Source: Acidisarcina sp. (GTDB lineage: Bacteria > Acidobacteriota > Terriglobia > Terriglobales > Acidobacteriaceae). Taken from it: a DNA stretch of 64,000 nt. The stretch spans positions 248,001 to 312,000 of the forward strand of contig DATLIY010000009.1 of assembly GCA_035539175.1 (NCBI GenBank). Direction: 5' to 3'. The notes under the pieces were generated by a model, which was not told where the DNA came from, made no database searches, and saw only the letters and a program-made list of their open reading frames with translations. A program made the translations under genes and the position numbers. The first letter of the stretch is position 1; each line of letters opens with the position of its first letter. This document shows positions 53,675-62,468 of this stretch, piece after piece.

Positions 53675-54312
53675 CGCTGCGGCCTCTGCACCCGCGATTG
53701 CATGCGGGCCTGCTGCTCATCGCGGCGGCGGTTGACCGAGGGCAGGCAGCGGCGATAGCGCTCGATCACGGAGAGCGTAGTCGGCGGAGCGTCCACCTGC
53801 TCCACCTGCACATCCTCGCCCTCCGTGCTGCGGCGGCGAACGGTGCCGGTATTGGGCCGCCCCTTGTAGCGGTAGACGACCCAATCGATGACCGCCTGCT
53901 CGATATCCGCGGGCACGGTGGCGTAGCCCGCGCTATAGCTGATCGCAATCGGCGCGCCGTCGGTAAACGTCTGGCCGATGAGGTACAGCTGATAGATGCG
54001 CTCCGGATCGATGTCCTGATCGATGTAATAGCCGGGTGCCATCTTGTCAATGCTGGCGGGAACCGCGACACCATTGATTTTGAGCGTAGCGACGGCCACG
54101 ATCGGCCAGTGCCAGAGCGTGATCCGCGTGGCTCCGTCGCCCATGTGCACCTCGCTGTAGCTGGTCTCCAGCAGATCCGGGCGCAGCGTGGCGCGCAGAA
54201 AATCCTGACTGCAGGAGCTGATGAGGCGGGTGAGCAGCGCGTCATCGCTCACCGTGGTGGTGGCGATCGGCGCCCAGCCCTTGACGTTCGCGAGTGTGGT
54301 CAGATCTGCCAT
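53671..54312 (-). CDS. head-tail connector protein (gp6-like)
   Basis: 213 aa. LTTLANVKGWAPIATTTVSD starts the domain; then DALLTRLISSCSQDFLRATL is the conserved helix. Then PIVAVATLKINGV and a helical end (IEQAVIDWVVYRYKGRPNTG) follow. It fits the adaptor proteins under the portal. The C-terminal extension is Arg/Gln-rich. It begins directly after the preceding gene (0 nt). Confidence 0.75.
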   Translation of the reverse strand: MADLTTLANVKGWAPIATTTVSDDALLTRLISSCSQDFLRATLRPDLLETSYSEVHMGDGATRITLWHWPIVAVATLKINGVAVPASIDKMAPGYYIDQDIDPERIYQLYLIGQTFTDGAPIAISYSAGYATVPADIEQAVIDWVVYRYKGRPNTGTVRRRSTEGEDVQVEQVDAPPTTLSVIERYRRCLPSVNRRRDEQQARMQSRVQRPQR

Positions 54313-55197
54313 TTATGCCACCTGGTTCCGGTAGGGTTCGAGGAAATTCGCGACGACGCGCGGCAGCTGCAGATCCTCCGCTCCGCCGTGGTCGTAATAG
54401 AACTCGACCAGCATTTTGACTGCGGACAGAATCGGCCGGGGCACAGGATCCCCCAGCCATGCGGTCACGCCACTCACCGTGGTAGAGCCCGCGGCCGCCA
54501 GGGTTGCGTTGCCATTGCTGTCGACGCTCGCGATATTGGTCACCAGGGTTGCGCCGGCAGGTCCCGCGCCCGGAATCGAGACGGCCAGCCCGCGATCGCC
54601 GGGGAGCAGTGGCGCATCCGCCGGATTGAATTTGTATCCCGGTATGGTCAGCGCCGCCGATCCCGCCGCCAGCGAAACCGCGAGCGGGCCGCCATAGCCG
54701 CAGCGAAACTGCACCAGTACATTGCTGGGCACCATGCGCGTCGGCGGCCAGGGCCGCGCCCAGGCAGAGAGCAGGCGTCCCGGCTGCGTCTCACTGCCGC
54801 GCTCCAGTTGATAGCCATATTGCAGCCCACCATTCCCGTAGGTCGTGTCCAGCAGCAGATCCTGCACCGCGCCGAACGTGTCGACGTAGCGCACAAACTC
54901 GATCGACTGCACCGGCGGCTGCGGCAGATCGATCTGCGGATAGCCTCTCCAGTTGTAGCGCGAGGGCGTTCCGGGGAAACCATCGAGGCGCAGCAGCCAG
55001 GTCTGCGTGAGGAATGCTCGCCGGCAGTGGTTCTCGCAGGCGACGCGCGCGGCAACGATAAATCCGCGCAACTTGTCGGCGAGGATCTCACTGGCGAGCC
55101 GGTCAGAATCCTCGACGGGGCCGAAACCGAGCTGCAGTTTGACCTCGGCGAGCGTGACCGGCTCCGCGGCCGGTGGCGTGATGAGGACGAGGCTCAT
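54313..55197 (-). CDS. head-tail connector, phiE125 gp8-like
   Basis: 294 aa. It opens ITPPAAEPVTLAEVKLQLGF, then RAFLTQTWLLRLDGFPG, both typical of phiE125 gp8/gp6-like adaptors. PPVQSIEFVRYVDTFG continues the fold. Compared with the family (about 190-200 aa) it carries an added segment at about 185-250 (TIPGYKFNPADAPLLPGDRG), perhaps an extra beta domain. Confidence 0.78.
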   Translation of the reverse strand: MSLVLITPPAAEPVTLAEVKLQLGFGPVEDSDRLASEILADKLRGFIVAARVACENHCRRAFLTQTWLLRLDGFPGTPSRYNWRGYPQIDLPQPPVQSIEFVRYVDTFGAVQDLLLDTTYGNGGLQYGYQLERGSETQPGRLLSAWARPWPPTRMVPSNVLVQFRCGYGGPLAVSLAAGSAALTIPGYKFNPADAPLLPGDRGLAVSIPGAGPAGATLVTNIASVDSNGNATLAAAGSTTVSGVTAWLGDPVPRPILSAVKMLVEFYYDHGGAEDLQLPRVVANFLEPYRNQVA

Positions 55198-55379
55198 TTC
55201 AATTTCCTGCGTTTCGCGGCGGGCGGCGGTTGCAGCGGTTGGGGCTGCGCCTCAGCTGCAGGCGCAGGCTCAGCATACGGATCCTCGGCGCGGCCGGCGG
55301 CCAGCAGCGCCAGCCCGACATCCGAGGGAAATTCGCGGATCTGGCCCGCGTAGTAACCATCTAATTCGCGCAGAAACAT
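55194..55379 (-). CDS. small hypothetical phage protein
   Basis: 61 aa from ATG 55379, with GGAG 7 nt upstream. The N-terminal half (FLRELDGYYAGQIREFPSDV) looks like small head-completion or bacteriophage-lambda FI-like peptides. The C-terminal half is Pro/Ala/Gln-rich and ends in basic AAKRRKLK. It overlaps the connector gene by 4 nt, which supports translation. Confidence 0.6.
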   Translation of the reverse strand: MFLRELDGYYAGQIREFPSDVGLALLAAGRAEDPYAEPAPAAEAQPQPLQPPPAAKRRKLK

Positions 55380-55410
55380 GGGAAACTCCAGAGCCTGATT
55401 GTTTCGGGGA

Positions 55411-55458
55411 AAAGAAAGGCGGGGCAAGACTGCAGCCCCGCCTTTGCGCGGAAAATCA
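55411..55458. repeat. 48-nt terminator repeat, copy 1
   Basis: It contains the perfect 11-bp stem AAAGGCGGGGC/GCCCCGCCTTT with TTTTC on both strands' 3' sides. It is identical at 47 of 48 bases to the copy 350 nt to the right. It lies just downstream of the 81-aa gene (minus strand) and should terminate or attenuate its transcript. Confidence 0.75.
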
Positions 55459-55483
55459 CACACTTCAACTCCCGCGAGCTGCG

Positions 55484-55729
55484 TTAACTCGCGGGAACCT
55501 CCGTGAAATCCAGGTAGAGATATAACCCAACCAGCTTCTCGAAAAACTCGGCAGCAGCGGGGTTGGTGATCGTCAATTCGCATGCGCCTGATGGCGTCGA
55601 ATTGGAAAAACTCTCGTTCTCAGGGGTGTGTTCGTCACCCTTGTAAACGGCGTATAGCTTTACGACCGTAGTGCCGTAGTTGTCTTTCAAAATCTGGCCC
55701 ACACAGAACTTCGCTCGTACACGTTCCAT
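55484..55729 (-). CDS. small hypothetical protein between terminator repeats
   Basis: 81 aa from ATG 55729, with GGAGAAGG upstream. The sequence RVRAKFCVGQILKDNYGTTV and VVKLYAVYKGDEHTPENESF is beta-rich and resembles small decoration or DUF7446-like phage proteins, but I do not name it. It is bounded on both sides by near-identical 48-nt terminator repeats, as a mobile phage cassette ('moron') might be. Confidence 0.6.
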   Translation of the reverse strand: MERVRAKFCVGQILKDNYGTTVVKLYAVYKGDEHTPENESFSNSTPSGACELTITNPAAAEFFEKLVGLYLYLDFTEVPAS

Positions 55730-55760
55730 CGTCCTTCTCCATTCCCGTCGTAATTCCCAA

Positions 55761-55808
55761 AAAGAAAGGCGGGGCAAAACTGCAGCCCCGCCTTTGCGCG
55801 GAAAATCA
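55761..55808. repeat. 48-nt terminator repeat, copy 2
   Basis: It differs from copy 1 by one base (A for G in the loop). It lies at the 3' end of the 160-aa capsid-associated gene and overlaps its stop. Copies 1 and 2 are exactly 350 nt apart. Confidence 0.75.
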
Positions 55809-56288
55809 GGCCGTTGCCGTGGGGTTCTGGTCGCCGGCAAACCGCAGGCCGGAGAGGATTGCCACAGCACTGGCGATGCAAGAGTTGACGCCGTTGGCGA
55901 GTGCCAACTGCACATATTTCAGTCCGGCAGGCAGCGCGTCGGCATCGACCTCGATGACGTAGAAAATGCCGTCGTTGGGAGAGGGCACGAAACCCGCAGC
56001 GGGGACCGGCGTGCGCGTGGTGAGCACGTCGTTCGCGGCGCCGGCGGTCTCCTGCTTAAACACGTCGAACGGGATCGCCGTAGGATTGCTGCCGAGGTTG
56101 TCGGAGCAGGCGTTGAGGGTTACGGCGCCGGGCGCGGCTGCGCTGACGCCGATCTGCAGCAGAATGGAGGCATGGCCGGCCAGGGCCATGGAAAACGGCT
56201 GACCGGTTTTGCCGCCGGTGATATCGACCGGGGGCAGAACATTGACCACGTGCCCCGACTGGGCAACATAAAATCCCTTTGCGCTCAT
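55806..56288 (-). CDS. probable capsid-associated (decoration-type) protein
   Basis: 160 aa. The N-terminal SAKGFYVAQSGHVVNVLPPV is followed by beta-rich sequence (HASILLQIGVSAAAPGAVTL). Its place directly after the major capsid gene suggests a decoration or stabilising protein, but no family match is recognised. It ends within terminator repeat copy 2. GAAAGGAAAA precedes the ATG. Confidence 0.6.
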   Translation of the reverse strand: MSAKGFYVAQSGHVVNVLPPVDITGGKTGQPFSMALAGHASILLQIGVSAAAPGAVTLNACSDNLGSNPTAIPFDVFKQETAGAANDVLTTRTPVPAAGFVPSPNDGIFYVIEVDADALPAGLKYVQLALANGVNSCIASAVAILSGLRFAGDQNPTATA

Positions 56289-56371
56289 GGATCATTTTCC
56301 TTTCCGGGCCCGCAGGCCCAGGACGAAAGAGCTAGGGCGGTGCGAAGCAACCGCGCCGCCCTAGCGGTGGA

Positions 56372-57625
56372 TTACGACAGGGCGACGAAGGGCGCCAGAG
56401 TGTTGGCGCCGTTCTTCGGCGTGAGGGGTTTTTTCCAGGCAGCCTGACCATCGAGGCGCGCCTTCCAGCGGAAAGCGGCCTGATCGGTGAGGAACTGCAC
56501 GTGGATCGAGGTATCCATCTGCACGCCGCTGCGCCGCGCGAGATAGTACTGGCTGAGATCGGCCAGCACGATGTCGCCGCTGGTTCCGGAGGTAGCGGCA
56601 TATTCCACCGGGATCACCGGACGGCCCATCATGACGCCATAGTTGGAGTTGTTGCCCCGCTCGCCGGGCGCAGTGTAGAGCAGCTCCACTGCCGTGCCCG
56701 AGCCGCGGGTGAGGTTCCAGAGCAGATCCTCAACATCCTGGTTGATAAACCAGCAGGCATTTTTCCGCGAGGGAGCCCAGCAGCGTTTCCACATGGCGAA
56801 AATATCGGTGTTGACCACCGTGCCGCCGGTAGTGCGGTTGAGTTTGAGCAGCGCGCCCGATTTGGTATAGCCAAGCGGCATGCCCGCGCCGGTGCCGTTG
56901 ACAATCGCATCATCGATGCGGAAGGCGAACTCCAGCGGGACAACCTTGTCCACATACGAGGCGAACGCTGCAGCATCGGAGAGCTGCTCATCCGTCGCAT
57001 ACGTGATCGCGATGAGTTTTTTCGCGATGAACTCCATCTGGCGGAACTTGGGCTGCGAGGCGGTGTAGGGCTGCGATTCTCCCAGCCAGAACGACTGGAT
57101 GCCGCCCCAGCGGCTGCCATCGGCGCGGCTGTCCTCGTCGACCGCATTGACCACCAGGCGATTACTCGTCGTCATCGGCTGGTCAAAGCAGCGCTGCGCC
57201 AATTCCGAGGCATCGTAGGCACGCTGCCAGACGCCGGGAGCGAACTCCGGAGCGATCAGGAAACCGCCCTCGGCGTCCACTGACTCGTTGCCACCCAACC
57301 CGGCGGCCATCAGCCGCGGATCGAGCTGCGCCCCCTTGCTGACCGAGTGCTGGCGCACTGCCTGCAGCTGCTCAGCGAGCGAGGCCCAGGGCCGTTTGCT
57401 GGCCTCGGGCGCGCTGACCTCGATAGCCGGCGAGTTGCGCTCGAGATCGAGCAGCGCCTCCTGCGAGGCGATCTTGCCCTGCAGGGTGGTGCACTCCGCG
57501 ATCAGAGCATCGAACTCCTTCTGCTCATCCGCGGTGAGGATGCGATTCTCTTTTTCGGCCAGGGCATTCAGAGCGTTGGCTTTCGCACGCGCGTCTGCAA
57601 GCTGCTGCCGCAGTTTTTTCAACAT
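56372..57625 (-). CDS. HK97-family major capsid protein
   Basis: 417 aa. An N-terminal coiled-coil delta/scaffold domain (LRQQLADARAKANALNALAE to about residue 110) is removed by the prohead protease in this family. The mature part starts near SVDAEGGFLIAPEFAPGVWQ and shows the HK97 landmarks (DDAIVNGTGAGMPLGYTKSG and GRPVIPVEYAATSGTSGDIV). Strong RBS-like GGAG precedes the ATG. Confidence 0.95.
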   Translation of the reverse strand: MLKKLRQQLADARAKANALNALAEKENRILTADEQKEFDALIAECTTLQGKIASQEALLDLERNSPAIEVSAPEASKRPWASLAEQLQAVRQHSVSKGAQLDPRLMAAGLGGNESVDAEGGFLIAPEFAPGVWQRAYDASELAQRCFDQPMTTSNRLVVNAVDEDSRADGSRWGGIQSFWLGESQPYTASQPKFRQMEFIAKKLIAITYATDEQLSDAAAFASYVDKVVPLEFAFRIDDAIVNGTGAGMPLGYTKSGALLKLNRTTGGTVVNTDIFAMWKRCWAPSRKNACWFINQDVEDLLWNLTRGSGTAVELLYTAPGERGNNSNYGVMMGRPVIPVEYAATSGTSGDIVLADLSQYYLARRSGVQMDTSIHVQFLTDQAAFRWKARLDGQAAWKKPLTPKNGANTLAPFVALS

Positions 57626-57760
57626 TGCGTTCTCCTTTTAGGGTTGTGTCGGGTGGGACTGCTGTGCGCTGCGGCAGGCTGCCATCGGGCAGGTTTGCAT
57701 GCGCGATGCGGGATGGCGTCGGCCTCCCCGGAAAATGTTTGGATCTGAGCGGTAAAGCAG

Positions 57761-57783
57761 GTCCTCGCTGCGCTCAGGATGAC
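57761..57783 (-). repeat. short interspersed repeat, copy 3 (inside prophage head operon)
   Basis: GTCCTCGCTGCGCTCAGGAT is the inverse complement of the core found at 35,266 and 47,614. It lies in the 169-nt gap between the prohead protease and capsid genes, which holds no other recognised feature. Confidence 0.65.
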
Positions 57784-57794
57784 AAGGGCTTCAC

Positions 57795-58895
57795 TTACAG
57801 GCCCGCGAGCAAAGCCTTGCGCCGCTGGGCTGCCTGCTGGATGCCGATCGCGCTGGGGCAATCGCAACCCTCGCAGTTACAATTCACGTGATCGCAATCG
57901 TCGCAGTCGTCATTGCTCTGGCAGGGCTCGCAGGGGCAGGTGCAATCGCCGTCCTCGGCATCTCCCTCGGGGCCTCCATCTGCCGACGCCAACGGCGCCT
58001 CCACTCCAAGCGCGGCGCGGGCCGCGGCCCCGCTGTTGCGGGTGACGCCATACTGGCCGAGCACGTCATCGAGCGTGGCGACGCGATCGGCGAGGCCCAG
58101 CGTCACCGCCTGCTGCGCGGGAAACACGCGTCCCTGGCCGAATTTGCCGGTCACCTCCGCCAGGCTGACGCCGCGGCCGCGCGCCACGGCTTTATCGAAC
58201 ATCGCGCCGGGGCTGTCGACCATCTCCTGCAGATGCTCCAGGGCAGCAGGCGTCAATGGCTGATACGAATTGCCCTCCGTTTTGTTTTCGCCGTGCTTTA
58301 CGAAGGTCATCCGAATGCCCTCCTCATCGAGCCGTTTCGAGATGTCCTCATGCAAGATATAGACCCCGATGGAGCCGGTGAGCGACGACGGGCTGACCAC
58401 CACCTCCGAGCAGGAGCAGGCGATCCAGTAGGCAGCGGAGGCCATCAACGAGTTGCTGACAGCGATAACTTTCTTGGTTTTGCGCGCCGCATAGATCTCG
58501 TCGGCCAGCTCAGGTACGCCGCTGATGGTGCCGCCGGGCGAATCGACGTCGAAAACAATAGCCCGGACATTGGGATCGTTGCGCGCCTGGCGGAACTGCG
58601 CCGTCAATTGCTCGGTCGAGCAGCCTCCGGAATATTCGCTCATGAGCGTGGCGCGCTGCACGATGGTGCCATAGATGGGAATGACCGCGACCGCGCCTTT
58701 GGCCGAGGCGCTGGCATTCTGCACCCTCGCCGCGCGCACCTGCTGCTCTGCGCGCAGCGTGGCCAGCTGGGCCTCGCCGGGGCCGCCGCCGGTCGCCTTC
58801 ATCTCGAGGAATGCTGCGATCTCCTGCAGTTTCTCGGGCAGGATGGCCCAGGGCATGGCCGACAGGGCCGCGAGAATGCGCGTGTATGTTTTCAT
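57795..58895 (-). CDS. S49-family prohead protease with Cys-rich C-terminal tail
   Basis: 366 aa. The SppA/gpC-like domain has PIYGTIVQRATLMSEYSGGC and FDVDSPGGTISGVPELADEI. The nucleophile region is NSLMASAAYWIAC (Ser153), then SLTGSIGVYILHEDISKRL. It cleaves scaffold and capsid tails. Residues 318-346 contain ten cysteines in 29 residues, in CxC and CxxC spacing, followed by a short basic end; this is unusual for the family. It overlaps the portal gene by 4 nt. Confidence 0.92.
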   Translation of the reverse strand: MKTYTRILAALSAMPWAILPEKLQEIAAFLEMKATGGGPGEAQLATLRAEQQVRAARVQNASASAKGAVAVIPIYGTIVQRATLMSEYSGGCSTEQLTAQFRQARNDPNVRAIVFDVDSPGGTISGVPELADEIYAARKTKKVIAVSNSLMASAAYWIACSCSEVVVSPSSLTGSIGVYILHEDISKRLDEEGIRMTFVKHGENKTEGNSYQPLTPAALEHLQEMVDSPGAMFDKAVARGRGVSLAEVTGKFGQGRVFPAQQAVTLGLADRVATLDDVLGQYGVTRNSGAAARAALGVEAPLASADGGPEGDAEDGDCTCPCEPCQSNDDCDDCDHVNCNCEGCDCPSAIGIQQAAQRRKALLAGL

Positions 58896-60508
58896 TGAAT
58901 CACCCCTTGCACTGCAATGGTTGCGAGCCGGACCGGCTCATGGATCGCGACCTGATCGAGCCAGGCGGACGCGCGGACCCGATCGCCCGCGACGATAAAC
59001 TCCTCGAGCCTGCCGGCGCGCTCCGCCATCTGGGAGCGAACCGCGGAGACGGTCTCCGCCGGCAGGCGCAGGACGTCGCAGATGAAACGCTCCTGCTCCG
59101 AATAAAACTCGGCAACCTCATAATCGTTGGCGTTGCGCTCCACCAGTTTTTTTGCGCCGTTGACCTCGCGGCGCACGCAGCGCGAGGCCGCGTCGCTGGC
59201 CAGCAACAGCAGCCGCGCAGAGGCCGGATCCTGCTGCGGATCCGCAGTGTCGGTGCTCCCAGGAGTGGCCGGTGCAGGCGCGGCCGGCGACTGCTGGATC
59301 TGGTCGAGCGGCAGCCAGTTCGACGGCCGCCAGTAGGTTTTTCCTTTGCCGCCGGGAATCGGATTCAGATCCTCCAGCTCGCGCACATCGTCCTGGCACA
59401 TCCAGCCGTTCTCGACCGCGACTTTGTAGGCTGCATAGCGGCTGGCCGTATCGCCGCGCAGCAACGCGGCCATGGAGAATTTGGCGAAATAACGCGGATT
59501 CAGAATCAGGTCGCGCTGAATGGCCTGCTCCCACATGACCAGACGCGGCAAAATGCACTGCACGGCAAACATGATGTTGAACTGCTCGACGCTCGCATAG
59601 GTCGCGGTTTTTTCCGTCTCGCCGATGAGGTGCGGCGGCACGCCGAAGATGCTGCAGATCTCGATCCGGCTGAATTTGCGCGAGTCCAGGAGCTGGGCGT
59701 CGATGGGCTTGACGCCAAGCTCCTTAATGGTGAGCCCGAGCGGCAGCAGCGCGGTTTTGTGGCGATTCTCTCCGGTCTGCGAACGCTGCCAGCTCTCGCG
59801 GAAGCGCAGCTCGTCTTCCTTGGTTTTGAAATTGGTGTTCTCGATGACGGTGCCGGGCTTGGCATCGTTTTTTAGGAATCGCGCCGTGTAATCCTGCTGC
59901 GCCAGGGCCACGCCAAACGTATCGACCGCCATGGCGATCGTCGATTGGCCCGTCATGCCATCATCGGACCAGCCGCGCAGATGAAACACCTCGTCCTGCA
60001 TCAGGTTGCGCGTCTGGTTGACTAGCGGATCGTTGTAGACATAGCGCAGGCGGCCGGAGGGCAGGAGTCGCTCGACGCGCACGCGATCGGGATGCAGCGG
60101 GATGAGCTGATCGACCGCGCCACGCGGGCCGGGCACGATCTCGGCATAGGCGTTGCCGCGCAGCTCGAAATGGCCCTGCATCATTTGCTTGAATTCGTAG
60201 GCGGTCTGCTGTGCATTGGGCTGCGAATAGAGCAGATCGTAGACGGGATGATGCACGACAACCTTTTTCCCATCGCCCGCCATGGAGGTGTAGAGGCGGC
60301 AGGGCATCATCGCTATATTTCGGCTGATGATGCTGACGCAGGCGTGCACGGCGGCGAGCCGCTTGGCGCTCTCGGGAGAGACGCGCATGCCGGTGGCGCT
60401 ATCGTAGCCCAGCGGGCTGTACCAGTAGTCGTCCCAGGGCGCGGGCGTCCCGCTCGCGTCCGCGCGGAAACCGATGGCTCCGCGAGTGATGCTCTCAATC
60501 AGGCTCAC
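58892..60508 (-). CDS. HK97-family portal protein
   Basis: 538 aa. AVHACVSIISRNIAMMPCRL, HPVYDLLYSQPNAQQTAYEF and LIPLHPDRVRVERLLPSGRL are conserved portal blocks. GVPPHLIGETEKTATYASVE with RLVMWEQAIQRDLI is the stem/crown signature. A C-terminal extension of about 120 residues past NPIPGGKGKTYWRPSNWLPL is common in this subfamily. It forms the dodecameric DNA gate. Confidence 0.94.
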   Translation of the reverse strand: MSLIESITRGAIGFRADASGTPAPWDDYWYSPLGYDSATGMRVSPESAKRLAAVHACVSIISRNIAMMPCRLYTSMAGDGKKVVVHHPVYDLLYSQPNAQQTAYEFKQMMQGHFELRGNAYAEIVPGPRGAVDQLIPLHPDRVRVERLLPSGRLRYVYNDPLVNQTRNLMQDEVFHLRGWSDDGMTGQSTIAMAVDTFGVALAQQDYTARFLKNDAKPGTVIENTNFKTKEDELRFRESWQRSQTGENRHKTALLPLGLTIKELGVKPIDAQLLDSRKFSRIEICSIFGVPPHLIGETEKTATYASVEQFNIMFAVQCILPRLVMWEQAIQRDLILNPRYFAKFSMAALLRGDTASRYAAYKVAVENGWMCQDDVRELEDLNPIPGGKGKTYWRPSNWLPLDQIQQSPAAPAPATPGSTDTADPQQDPASARLLLLASDAASRCVRREVNGAKKLVERNANDYEVAEFYSEQERFICDVLRLPAETVSAVRSQMAERAGRLEEFIVAGDRVRASAWLDQVAIHEPVRLATIAVQGVIQ

Positions 60509-60684
60509 TGATTACGCCCCCTGAAACGGGTTGCTCCATAGCCGAGGAAAAAAGAGGCTGCCGACACGAGCAGGCCGCCCACGACGAAGCCGAGCGGCGG
60601 CCAGGCCAGCCACAAGCCATACACAAAAACGCCCGCGCCGGCGATCACGCCCAGGTCACAGAGAAATTTGACGAGCTCCTTCAT
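60505..60684 (-). CDS. small two-span membrane protein between terminase and portal
   Basis: 59 aa from ATG 60684; it shares 4 nt with each neighbour gene, supporting translation. Two hydrophobic helices (VIAGAGVFVYGLWLAWPPLG and VVGGLLVSAASFFLGYG) are followed by a basic tail (RFRGRNQ). Holin-like in size and topology, but placed in the head module and not next to an endolysin, so the role is open. Confidence 0.6.
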   Translation of the reverse strand: MKELVKFLCDLGVIAGAGVFVYGLWLAWPPLGFVVGGLLVSAASFFLGYGATRFRGRNQ

Positions 60685-62468
60685 ACCACTCCCACGTCGG
60701 TCGAGGTGTACGCGTTGACTGCGGAGGCCGCCATCCAGCGATTGATGGCGAGGATGATGGCCACAGCGCCATCGATTTTGCGTTCGATATTTTCCCGCAC
60801 GGGATACCAGTTTTCGCGCAGGCTGACCCGGCAGATAGTGTTCGACACCATCCACGTCAGGAGTGGATTGCCGTCAAAATGGAATCGCCCGCTGAGAACA
60901 ATTCCCTCAAACTCCTTCATCGCTGCCGAGGTGTTCTCCTCGCACTGTTTCAGCTCGGAGATCTCGACGCCCTGGTTCCAGTCATCGCGCACGCGCAGAA
61001 ACTGGACCAGCGGCGCGGCGTGCAGCGGATCGAAGACGAGCTCGCGCAGCAGCAGCTGCTGCGCGTCGGCGGCCAGATCGTCGTTGACGTGCAGGTAATC
61101 GGTAATGTCGCCGGGCGTCTCGATCAGGAAGCCCTGCCTGGACCACTCGAGGAAATGCACATTCCTGGGATCGCGGATCTGCTGCTCGTTCAGGTAGTGC
61201 CGCGAAAAACAGTAGTAGTGATCCTCCCCATTGATGCGGCGTTGGAAAACGCGCACGCTCGAAACCGTGTCGCGCCGCGAGGCGAGATCGATAGCCTCAA
61301 TGCAGGGCTCCGCCAGGAAGTCCTCGATCCGCAGCGTGGGATCCGCGCAGGCGTCCCATTTGACCATGTTCATCCAGGCCACCCGCTGGTTGACCCAGAT
61401 GTTGAGGTTCTTTGTTTTGAATCCGTTCTGCCGCGCCGCCGACTGCGCGGCCTGGAACTGATCGGCCTCGATGATCTCCGGATTGACCGAGACCCCAAAA
61501 TTCGGATTCGCCTGCAGCAGGGCTTTTTTCGATTTCCAGTCGATCCCCTTATCGACGGTGAAAATGATGGTGAAGAGCCGGTCATTGATGCGGCGGCCGG
61601 CGAGGACCTCCTGCGCCTCCAGGTGTTTGTTGTAGCAGGGCGATGCGGTGTTGCTGCCCGCCGTGGTGATCTCCAGCAGCAGCGGCTGCCGACGCGCCTG
61701 CATGCCGGTGCGCGCCCAATCGAGCAGCGCATCGGTTTTGTATTCGTGATACTCATCCGCAGTGACGCAATGCGGCGAGGGTCCATCTGCCGGTTTGCCC
61801 TTCAGCACCTTGAACGACGCGCCGCGCGACTGGATGACCAGGCTGGCGGCGTTGACCCAGATGCTGTACGCCTTGCGAAACTCCGGCGAGGCCTCGACCA
61901 TCGCCCGCGCGGTGCGAAATACCTCGCCCGCCTGGTCGCGCGAGGCTGCGCCGGCAAAAACTTCCGCGCCGAACTCGCCATCGGCTGCGAAGCAATACAG
62001 CGCGAAAGCCGCGGCCAGCGTGGTCTTGCCGTTCTTACGCGCGACCTCGATGTAGGCTTCCGAGAAGCGCCGGAAGCCCTCCACGCGATCGACCCAGCCG
62101 AAGATCGAGCAGCCGATGAAGATCTGCCACGGCTCGAGCTGGATCAGCTCGCCATGCGAAGCATTGCCGCGGAAATCGTCCTTGATATGCGGCAGCGCCT
62201 CGACGAATCGGCAGAGGCGATTCGCTTTGGTCTCGTCGAAACGCCAGCGATAACTTTTCCGGCGGCTGCGCTTCAGGTCATCGAGATGACGTTTGCAGGC
62301 CTGCCGCACCTCCGTGCAGGCCAGGATTTTTTTGCGCACGACATCGCGCGCATATCGCTCGGCGCGCTCCGCGTAGGTGAGGCTATTGGATGCTGGCCTC
62401 CTCGGCGGCAAGCTCCTCGAATACGTTACTGTGGCCGCTGCGCTCACTGGTGCCTGCTGCGCCTGCAC
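60681..62468 (-). CDS. terminase large subunit
   Basis: 595 aa as drawn. The ATPase has Walker A ARKNGKTT (about 143-150) preceded by EPWQIFIGCSIFGWV, and Walker B/acidic CVTADEYHEYKTDALL. The nuclease part has IDLASRRDTVSS and GAVAIILAINRW. The start is unsure: ATG 62468 overlaps the small subunit by 86 nt, while an in-frame TTG downstream (codon 20) would shorten the overlap. Confidence 0.93.
   Translation of the reverse strand: MQAQQAPVSAAATVTYSRSLPPRRPASNSLTYAERAERYARDVVRKKILACTEVRQACKRHLDDLKRSRRKSYRWRFDETKANRLCRFVEALPHIKDDFRGNASHGELIQLEPWQIFIGCSIFGWVDRVEGFRRFSEAYIEVARKNGKTTLAAAFALYCFAADGEFGAEVFAGAASRDQAGEVFRTARAMVEASPEFRKAYSIWVNAASLVIQSRGASFKVLKGKPADGPSPHCVTADEYHEYKTDALLDWARTGMQARRQPLLLEITTAGSNTASPCYNKHLEAQEVLAGRRINDRLFTIIFTVDKGIDWKSKKALLQANPNFGVSVNPEIIEADQFQAAQSAARQNGFKTKNLNIWVNQRVAWMNMVKWDACADPTLRIEDFLAEPCIEAIDLASRRDTVSSVRVFQRRINGEDHYYCFSRHYLNEQQIRDPRNVHFLEWSRQGFLIETPGDITDYLHVNDDLAADAQQLLLRELVFDPLHAAPLVQFLRVRDDWNQGVEISELKQCEENTSAAMKEFEGIVLSGRFHFDGNPLLTWMVSNTICRVSLRENWYPVRENIERKIDGAVAIILAINRWMAASAVNAYTSTDVGVV

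Noticed and set aside
60505-60684. Calling the two-span 59-aa protein a holin
   Set aside because: It lies between terminase and portal, with no endolysin nearby; topology alone is not enough.
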